In this document: one piece after another, positions 25,712 through 34,078 of the stretch
Position numbering within the stretch: the first letter of the stretch is position 1
How the letters are laid out: the number at the start of each line of letters is the position of its first letter
From: Clostridium fungisolvens
GTDB lineage: Bacteria > Bacillota > Clostridia > Clostridiales > Clostridiaceae
Length of the DNA stretch: 64,000 nucleotides
NCBI RefSeq assembly: GCF_014193895.1
Contig: NZ_BLZR01000001.1
Location: forward strand, 1,054,001-1,118,000
Direction of reading: 5' to 3'
The notes under the pieces: generated by a model
The model's input: only the letters and a program-made list of their open reading frames with translations
Told to the model about the DNA's origin: nothing
Database searches by the model: none
Translations under genes and position numbers: made by a program

Positions 25712-25778
25712 ACTTTAATTTAGTCCAGAGAGGCTAAAAAGGAAGCGAAAGCTTCCCCAATATTTAATCAAGGGGGAT
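25712..25778 (+). promoter_or_regulatory. PyrR loop 2 overlapping the pyrP ribosome-binding site region
   Basis: A second AGTCCAGAGAGGCT at 25722-25735 is followed by GGAAGC-GAAA-GCTTCC (25741-25756). CTTCCCC can also pair with the AAGGGGG Shine-Dalgarno (25771-25777), which is followed by T7 and the ATG. This could act as a second attenuator or as Shine-Dalgarno sequestration. Mechanism is inferred. Confidence 0.7.
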
Positions 25779-25784
25779 TTTTTT

Positions 25785-27095
25785 ATGGCAAGTAATGCAA
25801 TAAAGAGACAAGAAGTAGTAAATTTAAAAGCAGGAAGTATAGATGTTAATGAAAAACTTCCGTTAAAGACAGCAATTCCGTTAAGTTTTCAACATTTGTT
25901 TGCAATGTTTGGATCTTCAGTTCTAGTACCAATTCTTTTTAATGTAGATCCAGCTATAGTGTTATTCTTTAATGGAATAGGAACATTGCTTTATGCCTTT
26001 ATAACTAAGAAAAAGATACCTGCATACTTAGGATCAAGTTTTGCTTTCATAGCACCAGTTTTTGCTTTGATGGGTAAAGGGTTAAGTTTCGCAGAAGTAC
26101 AAAGTGGATTCGTTGTTGTGGGAATTGTATTTTCCGTAGTAGCTTTAATAATAGGTGTAACTGGTGTAGGCTGGATAAAAAAGGTGTTTCCACCTGCATC
26201 TATGGGTGCAATAGTTGCTATAATAGGTCTTGAATTAGTACCAGTAGCTGCTGATATGGCAGGATTTGCAGTAGGCGGATCAAATACAAAAGTATTTAAT
26301 CCAACATGGGCACTTATATCAATGATAACTTTATTAACAGTAATATTCTGTTCAGTATTATGCAGAGGATTTATGAAAATCATTCCTATACTTATAGGTA
26401 TAGTGGTAGGGTATATAGCTGCAATTGCAATGGGAATAGTTGATTTCTCAGCTGTAAGCAATGCAAGTCTAATAGCAGTGCCAAAGTTTACATTAGTAAA
26501 GTTTAATTTGACAGCAATCATAACAATAGTACCAGCAGCTTTCGTTGTAATAGCAGAACATATAGGTCACTTAGCAGTAACAGGAAATATAGTTGGAAGA
26601 GATCTGACTGAAGATCCAGGTCTTCATAAATCAATGTTAGGTGATGGATTATCAACAATACTATCAGGTCTTTTTGGATCAGTTCCAACAACTACATATG
26701 GTGAAAATATAGGTGTACTTGCAATAACTAAAGTATATAGTGTATATGTAATAATGGGAGCAGGAGCATTATCAATAGTTCTTGGATTCTCAGGAAAACT
26801 TGCAGCACTAATAAGAAGTGTACCTACTCCAGTAATCGGAGGAATATCACTTCTACTATTTGGTACCATAGCAATAGCAGGTTTTAGAACTTTCGTAGAA
26901 GAAAAAGTTGATTTCTCAAAGCAAAGAAACTTAATGTTAACTTCAGTAATCTTCGTAGTAGGATTAAGCGGAATGAAGATGACTATAGGAACTGTGGAAG
27001 TAAAAGGAATGGTATTAGCAACACTTGTAGCGGTAGTGCTTAACTTAGTGTTTATAATATTCGATAAATTAGGATTAATGAACGAAACAGAATAG
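25785..27095 (+). CDS. pyrP: Uracil permease, NCS2 family
   Basis: 436 residues with about 12-14 membrane helices. PLSFQHLFAMFGSSVLVPILF is the classic opening of uracil-proton symporters; VIAEHIGHLAVTGNIVG holds the substrate-binding Glu, and GLFGSVPTTTYGENIGVLAITKVYS is a family block. Control by PyrR loops argues for uracil rather than xanthine as substrate. It lies at the end of the nucleobase block, transcribed from its own promoter, and is followed by a long terminator. Confidence 0.93.
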   Translation: MASNAIKRQEVVNLKAGSIDVNEKLPLKTAIPLSFQHLFAMFGSSVLVPILFNVDPAIVLFFNGIGTLLYAFITKKKIPAYLGSSFAFIAPVFALMGKGLSFAEVQSGFVVVGIVFSVVALIIGVTGVGWIKKVFPPASMGAIVAIIGLELVPVAADMAGFAVGGSNTKVFNPTWALISMITLLTVIFCSVLCRGFMKIIPILIGIVVGYIAAIAMGIVDFSAVSNASLIAVPKFTLVKFNLTAIITIVPAAFVVIAEHIGHLAVTGNIVGRDLTEDPGLHKSMLGDGLSTILSGLFGSVPTTTYGENIGVLAITKVYSVYVIMGAGALSIVLGFSGKLAALIRSVPTPVIGGISLLLFGTIAIAGFRTFVEEKVDFSKQRNLMLTSVIFVVGLSGMKMTIGTVEVKGMVLATLVAVVLNLVFIIFDKLGLMNETE

Positions 27096-27126
27096 AGGTT
27101 CTATTACTAGAACGATAGTCAGTATG

Positions 27127-27204
27127 ATATCCAATCTAAAAAAGTTATAAATTCATGAATGTTACTAGTGTCATGAATTTAGCTTTAAGATTGGATATTT
27201 TTTT
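27127..27204 (+). terminator. Terminator of pyrP
   Basis: ATATCCAATCT pairs with AGATTGGATAT outside an inner AATTCATGA / TCATGAATT stem, then T7. Confidence 0.9.
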
Positions 27205-27574
27205 GCTGTATAGGAAATATAATATATAAATAGAGTTACATCAAGAAGTCGTTTACAATGTAATTGTCATTCAAAGGTGGCAGTGTTCCTTTGTTTGGAG
27301 GTAATTAAGAATTTACTGGTTAATAATTCTTTAAGTGAAACATAAGTTCCAATTAGATTATATTATTACTTAAATGGATAATTAAACAAGTATCATAAAG
27401 TTAAATTTTAGTTAAGTAAATGATGATAATGTTAAAAAAACACACATTAAGTTATTAAAGTTAAAAAGTGAATGAAATAATTAAAATTATTAATAAAACT
27501 TAACACAATCTTAACAAACAACTTGTATCATTAATAGAGTTGAGCAAATAAAAGTTAGATCATAGGAGGAAGCT
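27205..27574. promoter_or_regulatory. Upstream region of the phosphate operon with Pho-box-like direct repeats
   Basis: No ORF. At 27500-27505 and 27511-27516 there are two exact TTAACA hexamers spaced 11 bp, the register of Bacillus PhoP boxes. TTAATA lies 10 bp upstream (27490). Many further GTTAA/TTAA units lie at 27380-27480. A -10-like TTAATA at 27531 follows. PhoP control is inferred from spacing and from the gene content downstream. Confidence 0.45.
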
Positions 27575-28198
27575 ATGTTTAATTTATCACCTAAAAACGA
27601 CAAATTTTTTGATTTATTTATTTCATTTTCCGAGATCATAAGTGATGCAGCACATGCACTTGATGATTTTGTGAAGTCTCCAAATGAGGCAAATGAGAAA
27701 TACGAGCACTTAAGAGATATCGAACACAGAGGCGATGATGAGCTACACAAAATTCTTGAGGAAGTAAATAACAGCTTTATCACACCTATCGATAGAGAAG
27801 ATATTTTTATCATTGGTAAAGCACTTGATGATGTAGTTGATTATATCGAAGATACTGCAGCAAGATTTTTAATGTACAATGTTAATGAAGTTAATGAAAG
27901 TGCATTACTTATTTCAGCTAATATTGTAAAAGCAAGCGATGAAATCAAACTTTTAATGCAAGCTTTTAAAAATATGAAGAATACAGCTGAGATAAAAAAT
28001 AAGATAGTAGAAGTTAATAAACTTGAAAATGATTGCGATAGAATATACAGAGAAAGCATGAAAGCACTATTTAGTGGTGGAACAAAGGAAATCAAAATAA
28101 TCATTTGGAAGGATATTTATGAATCTTTAGAAGATGCAATAGATTCATGTGAAAAGCTTGCAAATGTTATTGAAGGAGTTGTAACAAAGCATGTCTAG
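27575..28198 (+). CDS. PhoU-like DUF47 protein (Pit accessory protein)
   Basis: 207 residues, all helical and acidic, with no membrane segment. EHRGDDELHKILEEVNNSFITPIDREDIFIIGKALDDVVDYIEDTA is the DUF47 signature and provides metal-ligand Asp/Glu residues as in PhoU. Such proteins are always paired with Pit transporters and are thought to modulate them. The stop overlaps the start of the Pit gene by 8 nt, indicating translational coupling. Confidence 0.93.
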   Translation: MFNLSPKNDKFFDLFISFSEIISDAAHALDDFVKSPNEANEKYEHLRDIEHRGDDELHKILEEVNNSFITPIDREDIFIIGKALDDVVDYIEDTAARFLMYNVNEVNESALLISANIVKASDEIKLLMQAFKNMKNTAEIKNKIVEVNKLENDCDRIYRESMKALFSGGTKEIKIIIWKDIYESLEDAIDSCEKLANVIEGVVTKHV

Positions 28199-29189
28199 TT
28201 CTGTATTAGTAGTAACTATAATTGTTGTTATTTTAGCGTTAGGCTTTGACTTCATAAATGGTTTCCATGATACTGCTAATTCTATAGCTACATCCGTATC
28301 TACAAGAGTTCTAACTCCTAAGCAGGCTATATTAATGTCAGCTGTTCTAAACTTTGTAGGTGCATTTATAAGTACTAAGGTTGCTAAGACAGTTGGATCA
28401 GATATAGTTGATCCGAGTTTAATACCTCAAACAGTAGTGCTTGCAGCTTTAGTTGCAGCTATAATATGGAATCTTGTTACTTGGTATTTCGCTATACCTA
28501 GCAGTTCTTCACATGCACTTATTGGAGGACTTATAGGATCAGCTATAGTATTTAAGGCAAGTTTTGCAGTTGTTAACTGGCATAATGTTTTATTTAAAAT
28601 AGTTTTATGGTTATTTTTATCACCAGTTATCGGTTTTGTAATAGGTTATATATTTATGACTCTTTTAAACTGGATTTTAAGAAAAGCAAAGCCACATCAG
28701 GTTACAAAGTCATTTTCAAAGCTACAGATATTATCAGCTGCTTTGATGGCATTTAACCATGGTGGAAATGATGCACAAAAATCAATGGGTATAATTTCTG
28801 CAGCTTTATTAAGTGGAGGACTTATAACTACATTCCATGTTCCTTTCTGGGTGAAAGCTGGATGTGCTGCTGCAATGGCATTAGGTACATCTGTAGGTGG
28901 ATGGAAGATAATAAAGACAATGGGAGTTAATATGGCAAAACTTGCACCTGTAAATGGTTTTGCAGCTGAAACAAGTGCTGCTGCTGTAATATTTAGTGCT
29001 ACTATGCTTAACGCCCCAGTAAGTACTACTCATATAATTTCAGGTTCCATTATGGGTGTTGGAGCTTCAAAGAGATTTTCATCTGTTAGATGGAGTCTAG
29101 CTCAAAATATAATGTGGACATGGGTTATAACTATTCCAATATGTGCTACTCTAGGTGGGTTAGCAATATTTATAATTAAGCTTTTATAA
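28191..29189 (+). CDS. pit: Inorganic phosphate transporter, PiT family
   Basis: 332 residues with about ten membrane helices and the two inverted family signatures: GFDFINGFHDTANSIATSVSTR near the N-terminus, and FNHGGNDAQKSMGIISAAL in the second half. SSSHALIGG and ISGSIMGVG are the other repeat halves. It imports metal-phosphate with cations at low affinity. It is coupled to the DUF47 gene and ends in a strong terminator. Confidence 0.95.
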   Translation: MSSSVLVVTIIVVILALGFDFINGFHDTANSIATSVSTRVLTPKQAILMSAVLNFVGAFISTKVAKTVGSDIVDPSLIPQTVVLAALVAAIIWNLVTWYFAIPSSSSHALIGGLIGSAIVFKASFAVVNWHNVLFKIVLWLFLSPVIGFVIGYIFMTLLNWILRKAKPHQVTKSFSKLQILSAALMAFNHGGNDAQKSMGIISAALLSGGLITTFHVPFWVKAGCAAAMALGTSVGGWKIIKTMGVNMAKLAPVNGFAAETSAAAVIFSATMLNAPVSTTHIISGSIMGVGASKRFSSVRWSLAQNIMWTWVITIPICATLGGLAIFIIKLL

Positions 29190-29223
29190 TTTACGGAATT
29201 TTAATTACATAATATAAATTTTT

Positions 29224-29301
29224 GTTCCAAAGTACCTATAGCTTTGTGATGCTGATATAAATCAAGCATTTCACAAAGTATAGTTACTTTGGAACTTTTT
29301 A
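29224..29301 (+). terminator. Terminator of the pit operon
   Basis: GTTCCAAAGTA / TACTTTGGAAC outer stem and CTTTGTGA / TCACAAAG inner stem, then T5. It can also serve the convergent GDPD gene. Confidence 0.88.
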
Positions 29302-29370
29302 TTATACAGGAATACAAAAGGTTTCTAGGTTCCATTTAATTTCAAAACCATACTTTAGTAGCACTTGTTT

Positions 29371-30081
29371 TTATGATTGTTGCATAACTTGATTAAGTAA
29401 ATCTGGATAGTTAGTAATTATTCCGTCTATTCCTAAGTTCAGGAGTTTTTTCATATATTCAACTTCATTAACTGTATATGTGTTTATTTGAAAGCCTTCA
29501 GATTTAATATCATCCACCAATTTCTTATTTAGAACTGAAAAAAACTGAGGATGCATAGCATCAGCTCCACAAAGTCTGCAATAATCACCAGGTTTATATA
29601 TCCAACAATCATATAGAAGACCAGTTTTATATGAATTATCTAATGTCTTAATATTTACCATAGAATAATGATTAAAAGAGGATAATATTATTTTATCTTT
29701 TTGATAACTATATTTATCAAGCAGCTTTAAAATGATATGCTCTAGGCCTTCATATGGAATTATACTGTTTTTTAGCTCTAAATTTATAACTAAATCATTT
29801 TCTTTTGAAAATGCAATGAAGTCTTCTAACGCTGGAATTTTCTGTCCGTTACCGAAGTCAAACTTTAATAATTCTGAATAAGTATAGTCTTTCACTAATC
29901 CAGATCCGTTAGAGGTCCTATCTAAGGTTTCATCGTGAATCAATACAGGAACACCATCTTTGGTAAGCTGTACATCTGTTTCAATGCCATTACAATAAGC
30001 TTCAGAAGCTTTTTTAAATGCTAGCATAGTATTTTCAGGGTATTTGCCACTAAAGCCTCTATGTGCAATATTAAGAGTCAT
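29371..30081 (-). CDS. Glycerophosphodiester phosphodiesterase
   Basis: 236 residues, a single TIM-barrel GDPD domain of cytoplasmic type. It has AHRGFSGKYPENTMLAF (catalytic His-Arg-Gly and Glu), GIETDVQLTKDGVPVLIHDETLDRTSNG (ETD metal ligands and HD), and INLELKN. It hydrolyses deacylated phospholipids to glycerol-3-phosphate and alcohol. The GAGGTG Shine-Dalgarno supports the start. Convergent with pit and divergent from the LacI-type regulator; it may be that regulator's target. Confidence 0.92.
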   Translation of the reverse strand: MTLNIAHRGFSGKYPENTMLAFKKASEAYCNGIETDVQLTKDGVPVLIHDETLDRTSNGSGLVKDYTYSELLKFDFGNGQKIPALEDFIAFSKENDLVINLELKNSIIPYEGLEHIILKLLDKYSYQKDKIILSSFNHYSMVNIKTLDNSYKTGLLYDCWIYKPGDYCRLCGADAMHPQFFSVLNKKLVDDIKSEGFQINTYTVNEVEYMKKLLNLGIDGIITNYPDLLNQVMQQS

Positions 30082-30199
30082 AACATCACCTCATAATTAT
30101 TTTAAAATAAGTTTAATACATTATTTTTTTACTGTAAAGTAAGTATGAAATTTTATAAGTTAACTAAACTTAGATTATGTTGAAATATAAACTTTGATT

Positions 30200-30221
30200 T
30201 TTTACTAAAACATTGGTAAAA
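30200..30221. promoter_or_regulatory. Inverted repeat between GDPD and LacI-type regulator genes
   Basis: TTTTACTAA - 4 nt - TTGGTAAAA, one mismatch. A possible operator for the LacI-family protein encoded 70 bp away, although it lacks the usual central CG. Confidence 0.35.
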
Positions 30222-30291
30222 TTTTATTAAATAATACTACATGTAATGCTTAGAAGATTATTAATAAAATTAGGAGATAATAGTAGAAGAT

Positions 30292-31290
30292 ATGGCAACA
30301 ATAAAAGATATAGCAAGCAAAGCTGGTGTTTCTATAGCAACTGTATCAAGAGTACTAAATTTTGATGATACTTTGAATGTGTCTGATGTCACCAAAAAGA
30401 AAATTTTTGAGGTAGCAGAAGAATTAAATTATATGACCATGAAGCAAAGAAAAAATAAGAAAAGCTCCTATCAAATAGGACTAATTCATTGGTACACTGA
30501 TCGAGAAGAATTACTTGATCCTTACTATATGTCAATTAGGATGTCAATAGAAAGAAAATTTAGTGAAGAGAGTATAAGCTTCACAAGAATCAATGAAGTG
30601 GCTGATAATATGTATAGCGTTGATGGGATAATTGCAATAGGAAAGTTTGGAGAGGAAGATATAGATAAATTTAAAGATTTATCTAAAAATATTGTATTTG
30701 TAGACTGTTCTCCAAATGAGGAAATTTATGATTCTGTAGTTATAGATTTTAGGAGAGCAGTTAATGAGGTTTTAAACTATCTAACAAATCTTGGTCATGA
30801 AAGAATAGCATATATCGGTGGACGTGAAGCAATTAATGATGGTAAAGAAGATATAGTAGATTATAGAGAGGTTACATATACACAATACATGAGAGATATC
30901 AACTTGTACAGATCCGAATACATAAGGATAGGTAATTTTACTCCTGGTAGCGGATATGAGCTGATGAACAGTTTGTTGAAACAGGATGTTATGCCTAGTG
31001 CAGTTTTTATAGCTAGTGATTCTATGGCAATAGGAGCGTATAAGGCAATAAATGAAAGAGGATTATCAATTCCAAAAGACATAAGTATTGTAGGATTTAA
31101 TGATATATCCACAGCTCAATTTATTGTTCCGCCTCTAACTACAATAAAAGCACATACTGAGTTTATGGGAGAAATAGCATTTGACCTTTTAATGGAAAGA
31201 TTAAAAAAGGATAGAGAAATCTGTAAAAAGGTTATAGTTCCTACGAAACTAATTGTTAGGGATAGTTGCATGGAGGTAAACCGTAGATAA
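30292..31290 (+). CDS. LacI/GalR-family transcriptional regulator
   Basis: 332 residues. The first 60 hold the helix-turn-helix and hinge: ATIKDIASKAGVSIATVSRVLN, with an N-terminal arrangement like EbgR-type galactoside repressors. The rest is a sugar-binding fold (RIAYIGGREA, AVFIASDSMAIGAYKAINERGLSIPKDISIVGFNDISTAQF, PPLTTI). Ligand unknown; no sugar operon is adjacent. The AGGAG site is rather far (about 14 nt) from the ATG. The last two codons (AGA TAA) lie inside a family C repeat, so the C-terminus may have been set by the insertion. Confidence 0.9.
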   Translation: MATIKDIASKAGVSIATVSRVLNFDDTLNVSDVTKKKIFEVAEELNYMTMKQRKNKKSSYQIGLIHWYTDREELLDPYYMSIRMSIERKFSEESISFTRINEVADNMYSVDGIIAIGKFGEEDIDKFKDLSKNIVFVDCSPNEEIYDSVVIDFRRAVNEVLNYLTNLGHERIAYIGGREAINDGKEDIVDYREVTYTQYMRDINLYRSEYIRIGNFTPGSGYELMNSLLKQDVMPSAVFIASDSMAIGAYKAINERGLSIPKDISIVGFNDISTAQFIVPPLTTIKAHTEFMGEIAFDLLMERLKKDREICKKVIVPTKLIVRDSCMEVNRR

Positions 31291-31376
31291 ACTATTTAAT
31301 GTTTAAAACTATCAAAATAAAGACTAGTAAATCAATGAAATCTTTATTTTGAGTTGGAGCATTGAAGTAGTCTCTA
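31284..31376 (+). repeat. Palindromic dispersed element, family C, copy at the lacI-type gene end
   Basis: Starts TAGATAAACTATTT and ends GAAGTAGTCTCTA, with inner CAAAATAAAGA and TCTTTATTTTG arms. It is diverged from the 6791/9263 copies but has the same plan. Confidence 0.65.
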
Positions 31377-31431
31377 TAAATAACGCCAATGAATGCATAT
31401 AAATAATTGCAAAAGATAAGGATGAAAAAAA

Positions 31432-32136
31432 GTGAAATACAGGAATACTAAAGATGATAGATTAAGAAGGCTTTTTGTTATACTATATATTATACAGATT
31501 GCTCTTCTAAGGATTTTCACTGATAGAAGCATTTTTTTTATAGGTATTGTTTTAGGCACTATTGCTTTAATAATTATATATTTTATGGTGAAAAAATATA
31601 CTGTAAAAAAAATGATGAAGTATAAGATGAACAATATTGATAAATTAAGTGGTGAAGACTTCGAGGAGTTTTTAGCTTTGAAGTTTAAGAAATTAGGATA
31701 TAAGGTTAAATTAACCCCAACAACTGCTGATTATGGTGCGGATTTAGTAATAAAAAAAGATAAATCAAAGATAGTTGTTCAAGCTAAAAGATGGAATAGC
31801 AAGGTTGGAGTAGAGGCAGTTCAGCAAGTAGTAGCTTCTATGAAATATTATAATGCGGATAGATCAATGGTGATAACGAACAGCTATTTTACTGAAAATG
31901 CAAAAATACTGGCTAAATACAATGAAGTGGAATTATATGATAGAGGGAAACTTTATAATATTGTAGAAGCTCAAAATAATAACACAATATTTAATGAAAA
32001 AATATGTCCTAAATGCGGAGCTAATTTGGTTCTCAGAAACGGAAGATTTGGACATTTTTATGGTTGCGAAGGTTACCCAAGATGTAGTTTTACAATGAGT
32101 ATAGAAGGCTCTTATAACTATCATGATGCAAAATAG
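31432..32136 (+). CDS. Membrane-anchored Mrr-type endonuclease-like protein with topoisomerase zinc finger
   Basis: 234 residues. Two membrane helices (about 12-30 and 34-54) are followed by a restriction-endonuclease-fold Mrr_cat domain: LSGEDFEEFLALKFKKLGYKV, then TADYGADLVI and KIVVQAKRW, the D...(Q)xK catalytic core, and MVITNSYFTENA. The C-terminus has a topoisomerase-type zinc ribbon, CPKCGANLVLRNGRFGHFYGCEGYPRC. The GTG start follows AAGGATG. The family is widespread in Firmicutes; a role in DNA quality control or defence is unproven. No methyltransferase is nearby. Confidence 0.85.
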   Translation: MKYRNTKDDRLRRLFVILYIIQIALLRIFTDRSIFFIGIVLGTIALIIIYFMVKKYTVKKMMKYKMNNIDKLSGEDFEEFLALKFKKLGYKVKLTPTTADYGADLVIKKDKSKIVVQAKRWNSKVGVEAVQQVVASMKYYNADRSMVITNSYFTENAKILAKYNEVELYDRGKLYNIVEAQNNNTIFNEKICPKCGANLVLRNGRFGHFYGCEGYPRCSFTMSIEGSYNYHDAK

Positions 32137-32322
32137 TAGAGAAAGTTTATTGAAACAAAACTGAAATTATCTTTTTAGAAGCTACTTTGTTCTGAGATTG
32201 ATGATAAGGGTGTAAAATTATACAATTATAGTTGAAGTATAACTTGAGATAACTGATTAAAAATAAAGTGAATCCAGTAAAAACAATTATAAAAGGTAAA
32301 TTAAAAAAATAAGGAGAAGCAA

Positions 32323-32511
32323 ATGCAAGTAGAAATTTTCTTAAATGGAGTAAAAGAACCTGTAGTTTACAAAGGTGATAGAATAGATGTGCTAGACTTT
32401 AAAATGAACAATATAGATTATAAGCAAATAAGATGCTTTGTAAACGGATTTAGTAAAAGTGAACTAATAGAGAAAAAACTGATAAAAAGAATATCAGAGA
32501 AATCTGAATAA
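32323..32511 (+). CDS. Hypothetical protein, 62 residues
   Basis: Starts 7 nt after AAGGAG. The product begins MQVEIFLNGVKEPVVYKGD, with short beta strands and a basic C-terminus, soluble, no recognised domain. It lies 50 nt before another small gene; the two may be cotranscribed up to the terminator at 32691. Function unknown. Confidence 0.6.
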   Translation: MQVEIFLNGVKEPVVYKGDRIDVLDFKMNNIDYKQIRCFVNGFSKSELIEKKLIKRISEKSE

Positions 32512-32560
32512 AAAATTGGACTATCTCCAAAACTAATTATAATAGTTTGGAGGTGATTTT

Positions 32561-32671
32561 ATGTCTAAAAAAAATCAACAATCATCATGGAATAGTAAAA
32601 GATTTAAGAGTCCTCAAAAGAATGAACAGGAACCAGTAAAAGAAATTCAAAATAAGCATAGAGATAAGTAA
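32561..32671 (+). CDS. Very small polar protein, 36 residues
   Basis: A textbook TTGGAGGTGA site lies 6 nt before the ATG, and a terminator follows within 20 nt. The product starts MSKKNQQSSWNSKRF and is made of Lys, Gln, Asn and Glu with a single Trp. In style it resembles the 44-residue protein at 12324, but I cannot claim homology. Unknown function. Confidence 0.6.
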   Translation: MSKKNQQSSWNSKRFKSPQKNEQEPVKEIQNKHRDK

Positions 32672-32690
32672 TCTCAATATAATAGATGGT

Positions 32691-32725
32691 AAAAGACTGC
32701 TTCTAAAATGAAGCAGTCTTTTATT
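32691..32725 (+). terminator. Terminator of the two small genes
   Basis: AAAAGACTGCTTC / GAAGCAGTCTTTT stem with a 5-nt loop, then ATTTT. Confidence 0.88.
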
Positions 32726-32753
32726 TTGCTATGTTAAAGAATATTGTTAAAAT

Positions 32754-32812
32754 TAAGCTCGTTTAAGCATCGGATGTGTAACCACTTAATTTGGCAGCAC
32801 CGTTATTTAGAT
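32754..32812 (-). repeat. Dispersed repeat family B, partial copy 3
   Basis: AAGCTCGTTTAAGCATCGGATGTGTAACCA...GCAGCACCG matches the middle-to-end part of the family B copy at 56670 (same strand as that copy). Confidence 0.6.
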
Positions 32813-32889
32813 AATTTATACATAAAATTTTCAAGTTTAAGACAAATTAATAAAGAAAATACATTAATTTTATAAAGGGGTGTTTATTT

Positions 32890-33549
32890 TTGAAAAAAAG
32901 ATTTGTTGTATCTATATTATTAAGTATATCTTTATCTATTCCTACAATAGCGTATGGCATAGATAATCAAACTGCAAATACTAATGTAGATAGTAGAAAT
33001 CAAGTTAACCAAAACGAAAGCTACCATCATAAAGTAAAGGCTTCAGGAAGAGAAAATAAATTTGAAGCTTTATTAAAAGTTGAAGGATTGAGTGGTGAAA
33101 ATAAAAAATCACTAGAAGTTGCTTTGCAGAAAAAGCTTGAACTAAAGCAACAATTTTTTAGTTTAGCAGGGAATAAGGTACATGATCAAAAAGGGTTTGA
33201 CGAATTTAAAAGTCAAGCAAAAGCTATAAAAGACAAAGTAATTAATAAACAAATTACTGAGGAAGAAGGTAAGAAACAGCTCGATGAACTAAGAAATAAT
33301 AGAAGACAATCATCAGAGATGTGGAAAAACTTAAGTGCTGATGGGAAAAAGAAAATGGAGGAGTTAGAAAAAGAATCCAGAACATTAAGAGAAAATAATA
33401 AGAAATATTTTGAAGAATATAAAAAAGCTGCAGAAAGCAAAGATACTGTTAGTATAAATAATGCAGCTAAAAATGTAATCGAAGCAATTAATAAACAAAA
33501 TTCATTAATGCAAAGAAAAATAGATATTTTGAAGAAAGAAGCTAAATAA
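32890..33549 (+). CDS. Secreted helical protein of unknown function
   Basis: 219 residues. A TTG start after AAAGGGGTG gives a signal peptide (KKRFVVSILLSISLSIPTIAYG) with probable cleavage after Ala-Tyr-Gly. The mature part is highly charged and almost entirely alpha-helical, with coiled-coil heptads (about 95-219: EEGKKQLDELRNN, KKMEELEKESRTLRENNKKYFEEYKKAAE). It has the size and helix content of Spy/CpxP-like periplasmic helpers, but I see no family motif. Monocistronic. Confidence 0.7.
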   Translation: MKKRFVVSILLSISLSIPTIAYGIDNQTANTNVDSRNQVNQNESYHHKVKASGRENKFEALLKVEGLSGENKKSLEVALQKKLELKQQFFSLAGNKVHDQKGFDEFKSQAKAIKDKVINKQITEEEGKKQLDELRNNRRQSSEMWKNLSADGKKKMEELEKESRTLRENNKKYFEEYKKAAESKDTVSINNAAKNVIEAINKQNSLMQRKIDILKKEAK

Positions 33550-33629
33550 TCATAATTGATGAAAGTATTATGGTAGTGAGATATGGATTTTGGCTTATCA
33601 GATGAAAAAAATATATGTTTTACTTAATG

Positions 33630-33656
33630 AAACGGTGCATTTTAATGTGCCGTTTT
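33630..33656 (+). terminator. Terminator of the secreted helical protein gene
   Basis: AAACGGTGCAT - TTTA - ATGTGCCGTTT, then T. Confidence 0.8.
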
Positions 33657-33823
33657 AAATATAAATAAAGGGATTTTATATATTAAGTAATAATAAAGCA
33701 TAATTTTGTATAAATTAGTACAAGTTTAATTAAAAATACATTATAATTTAAATAGTCAAAATATAAATTATAGTTAATATTAAACTATAAGAAAAGATTA
33801 AATATGAAAAGGCGAGAGGAATT

Positions 33824-34078
33824 ATGAAGGGGGATTTAATATTATTACTTGGTATTGCTAATATACCTTTATATAAAATGATTTATGAAACTTTCTTTGA
33901 AGAGACCATGAGAAAAGATGATGCTAAGATTAAAAAAAGTTCTGTAATATATAGTATTGGATTAGAACATAAAAATAAAGATGATGGAAGAGGTTCTCTA
34001 TTTTTATTACTTTGTATTTTAGCTATAGCATTTGAATTTTTTATAATAGAGGGGACAATATCAATTTTTATATCTTAA
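33824..34078 (+). CDS. Small membrane protein, 84 residues
   Basis: Starts after GCGAGAGGA. A hydrophobic N-terminus (LILLLGIANIPLY), a charged middle with EETMRKDDAKIKK and LEHKNKDDGRG, and a strong C-terminal membrane segment (SLFLLLCILAIAFEFFIIEG). Likely two membrane passes. No recognised family. Confidence 0.6.
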   Translation: MKGDLILLLGIANIPLYKMIYETFFEETMRKDDAKIKKSSVIYSIGLEHKNKDDGRGSLFLLLCILAIAFEFFIIEGTISIFIS

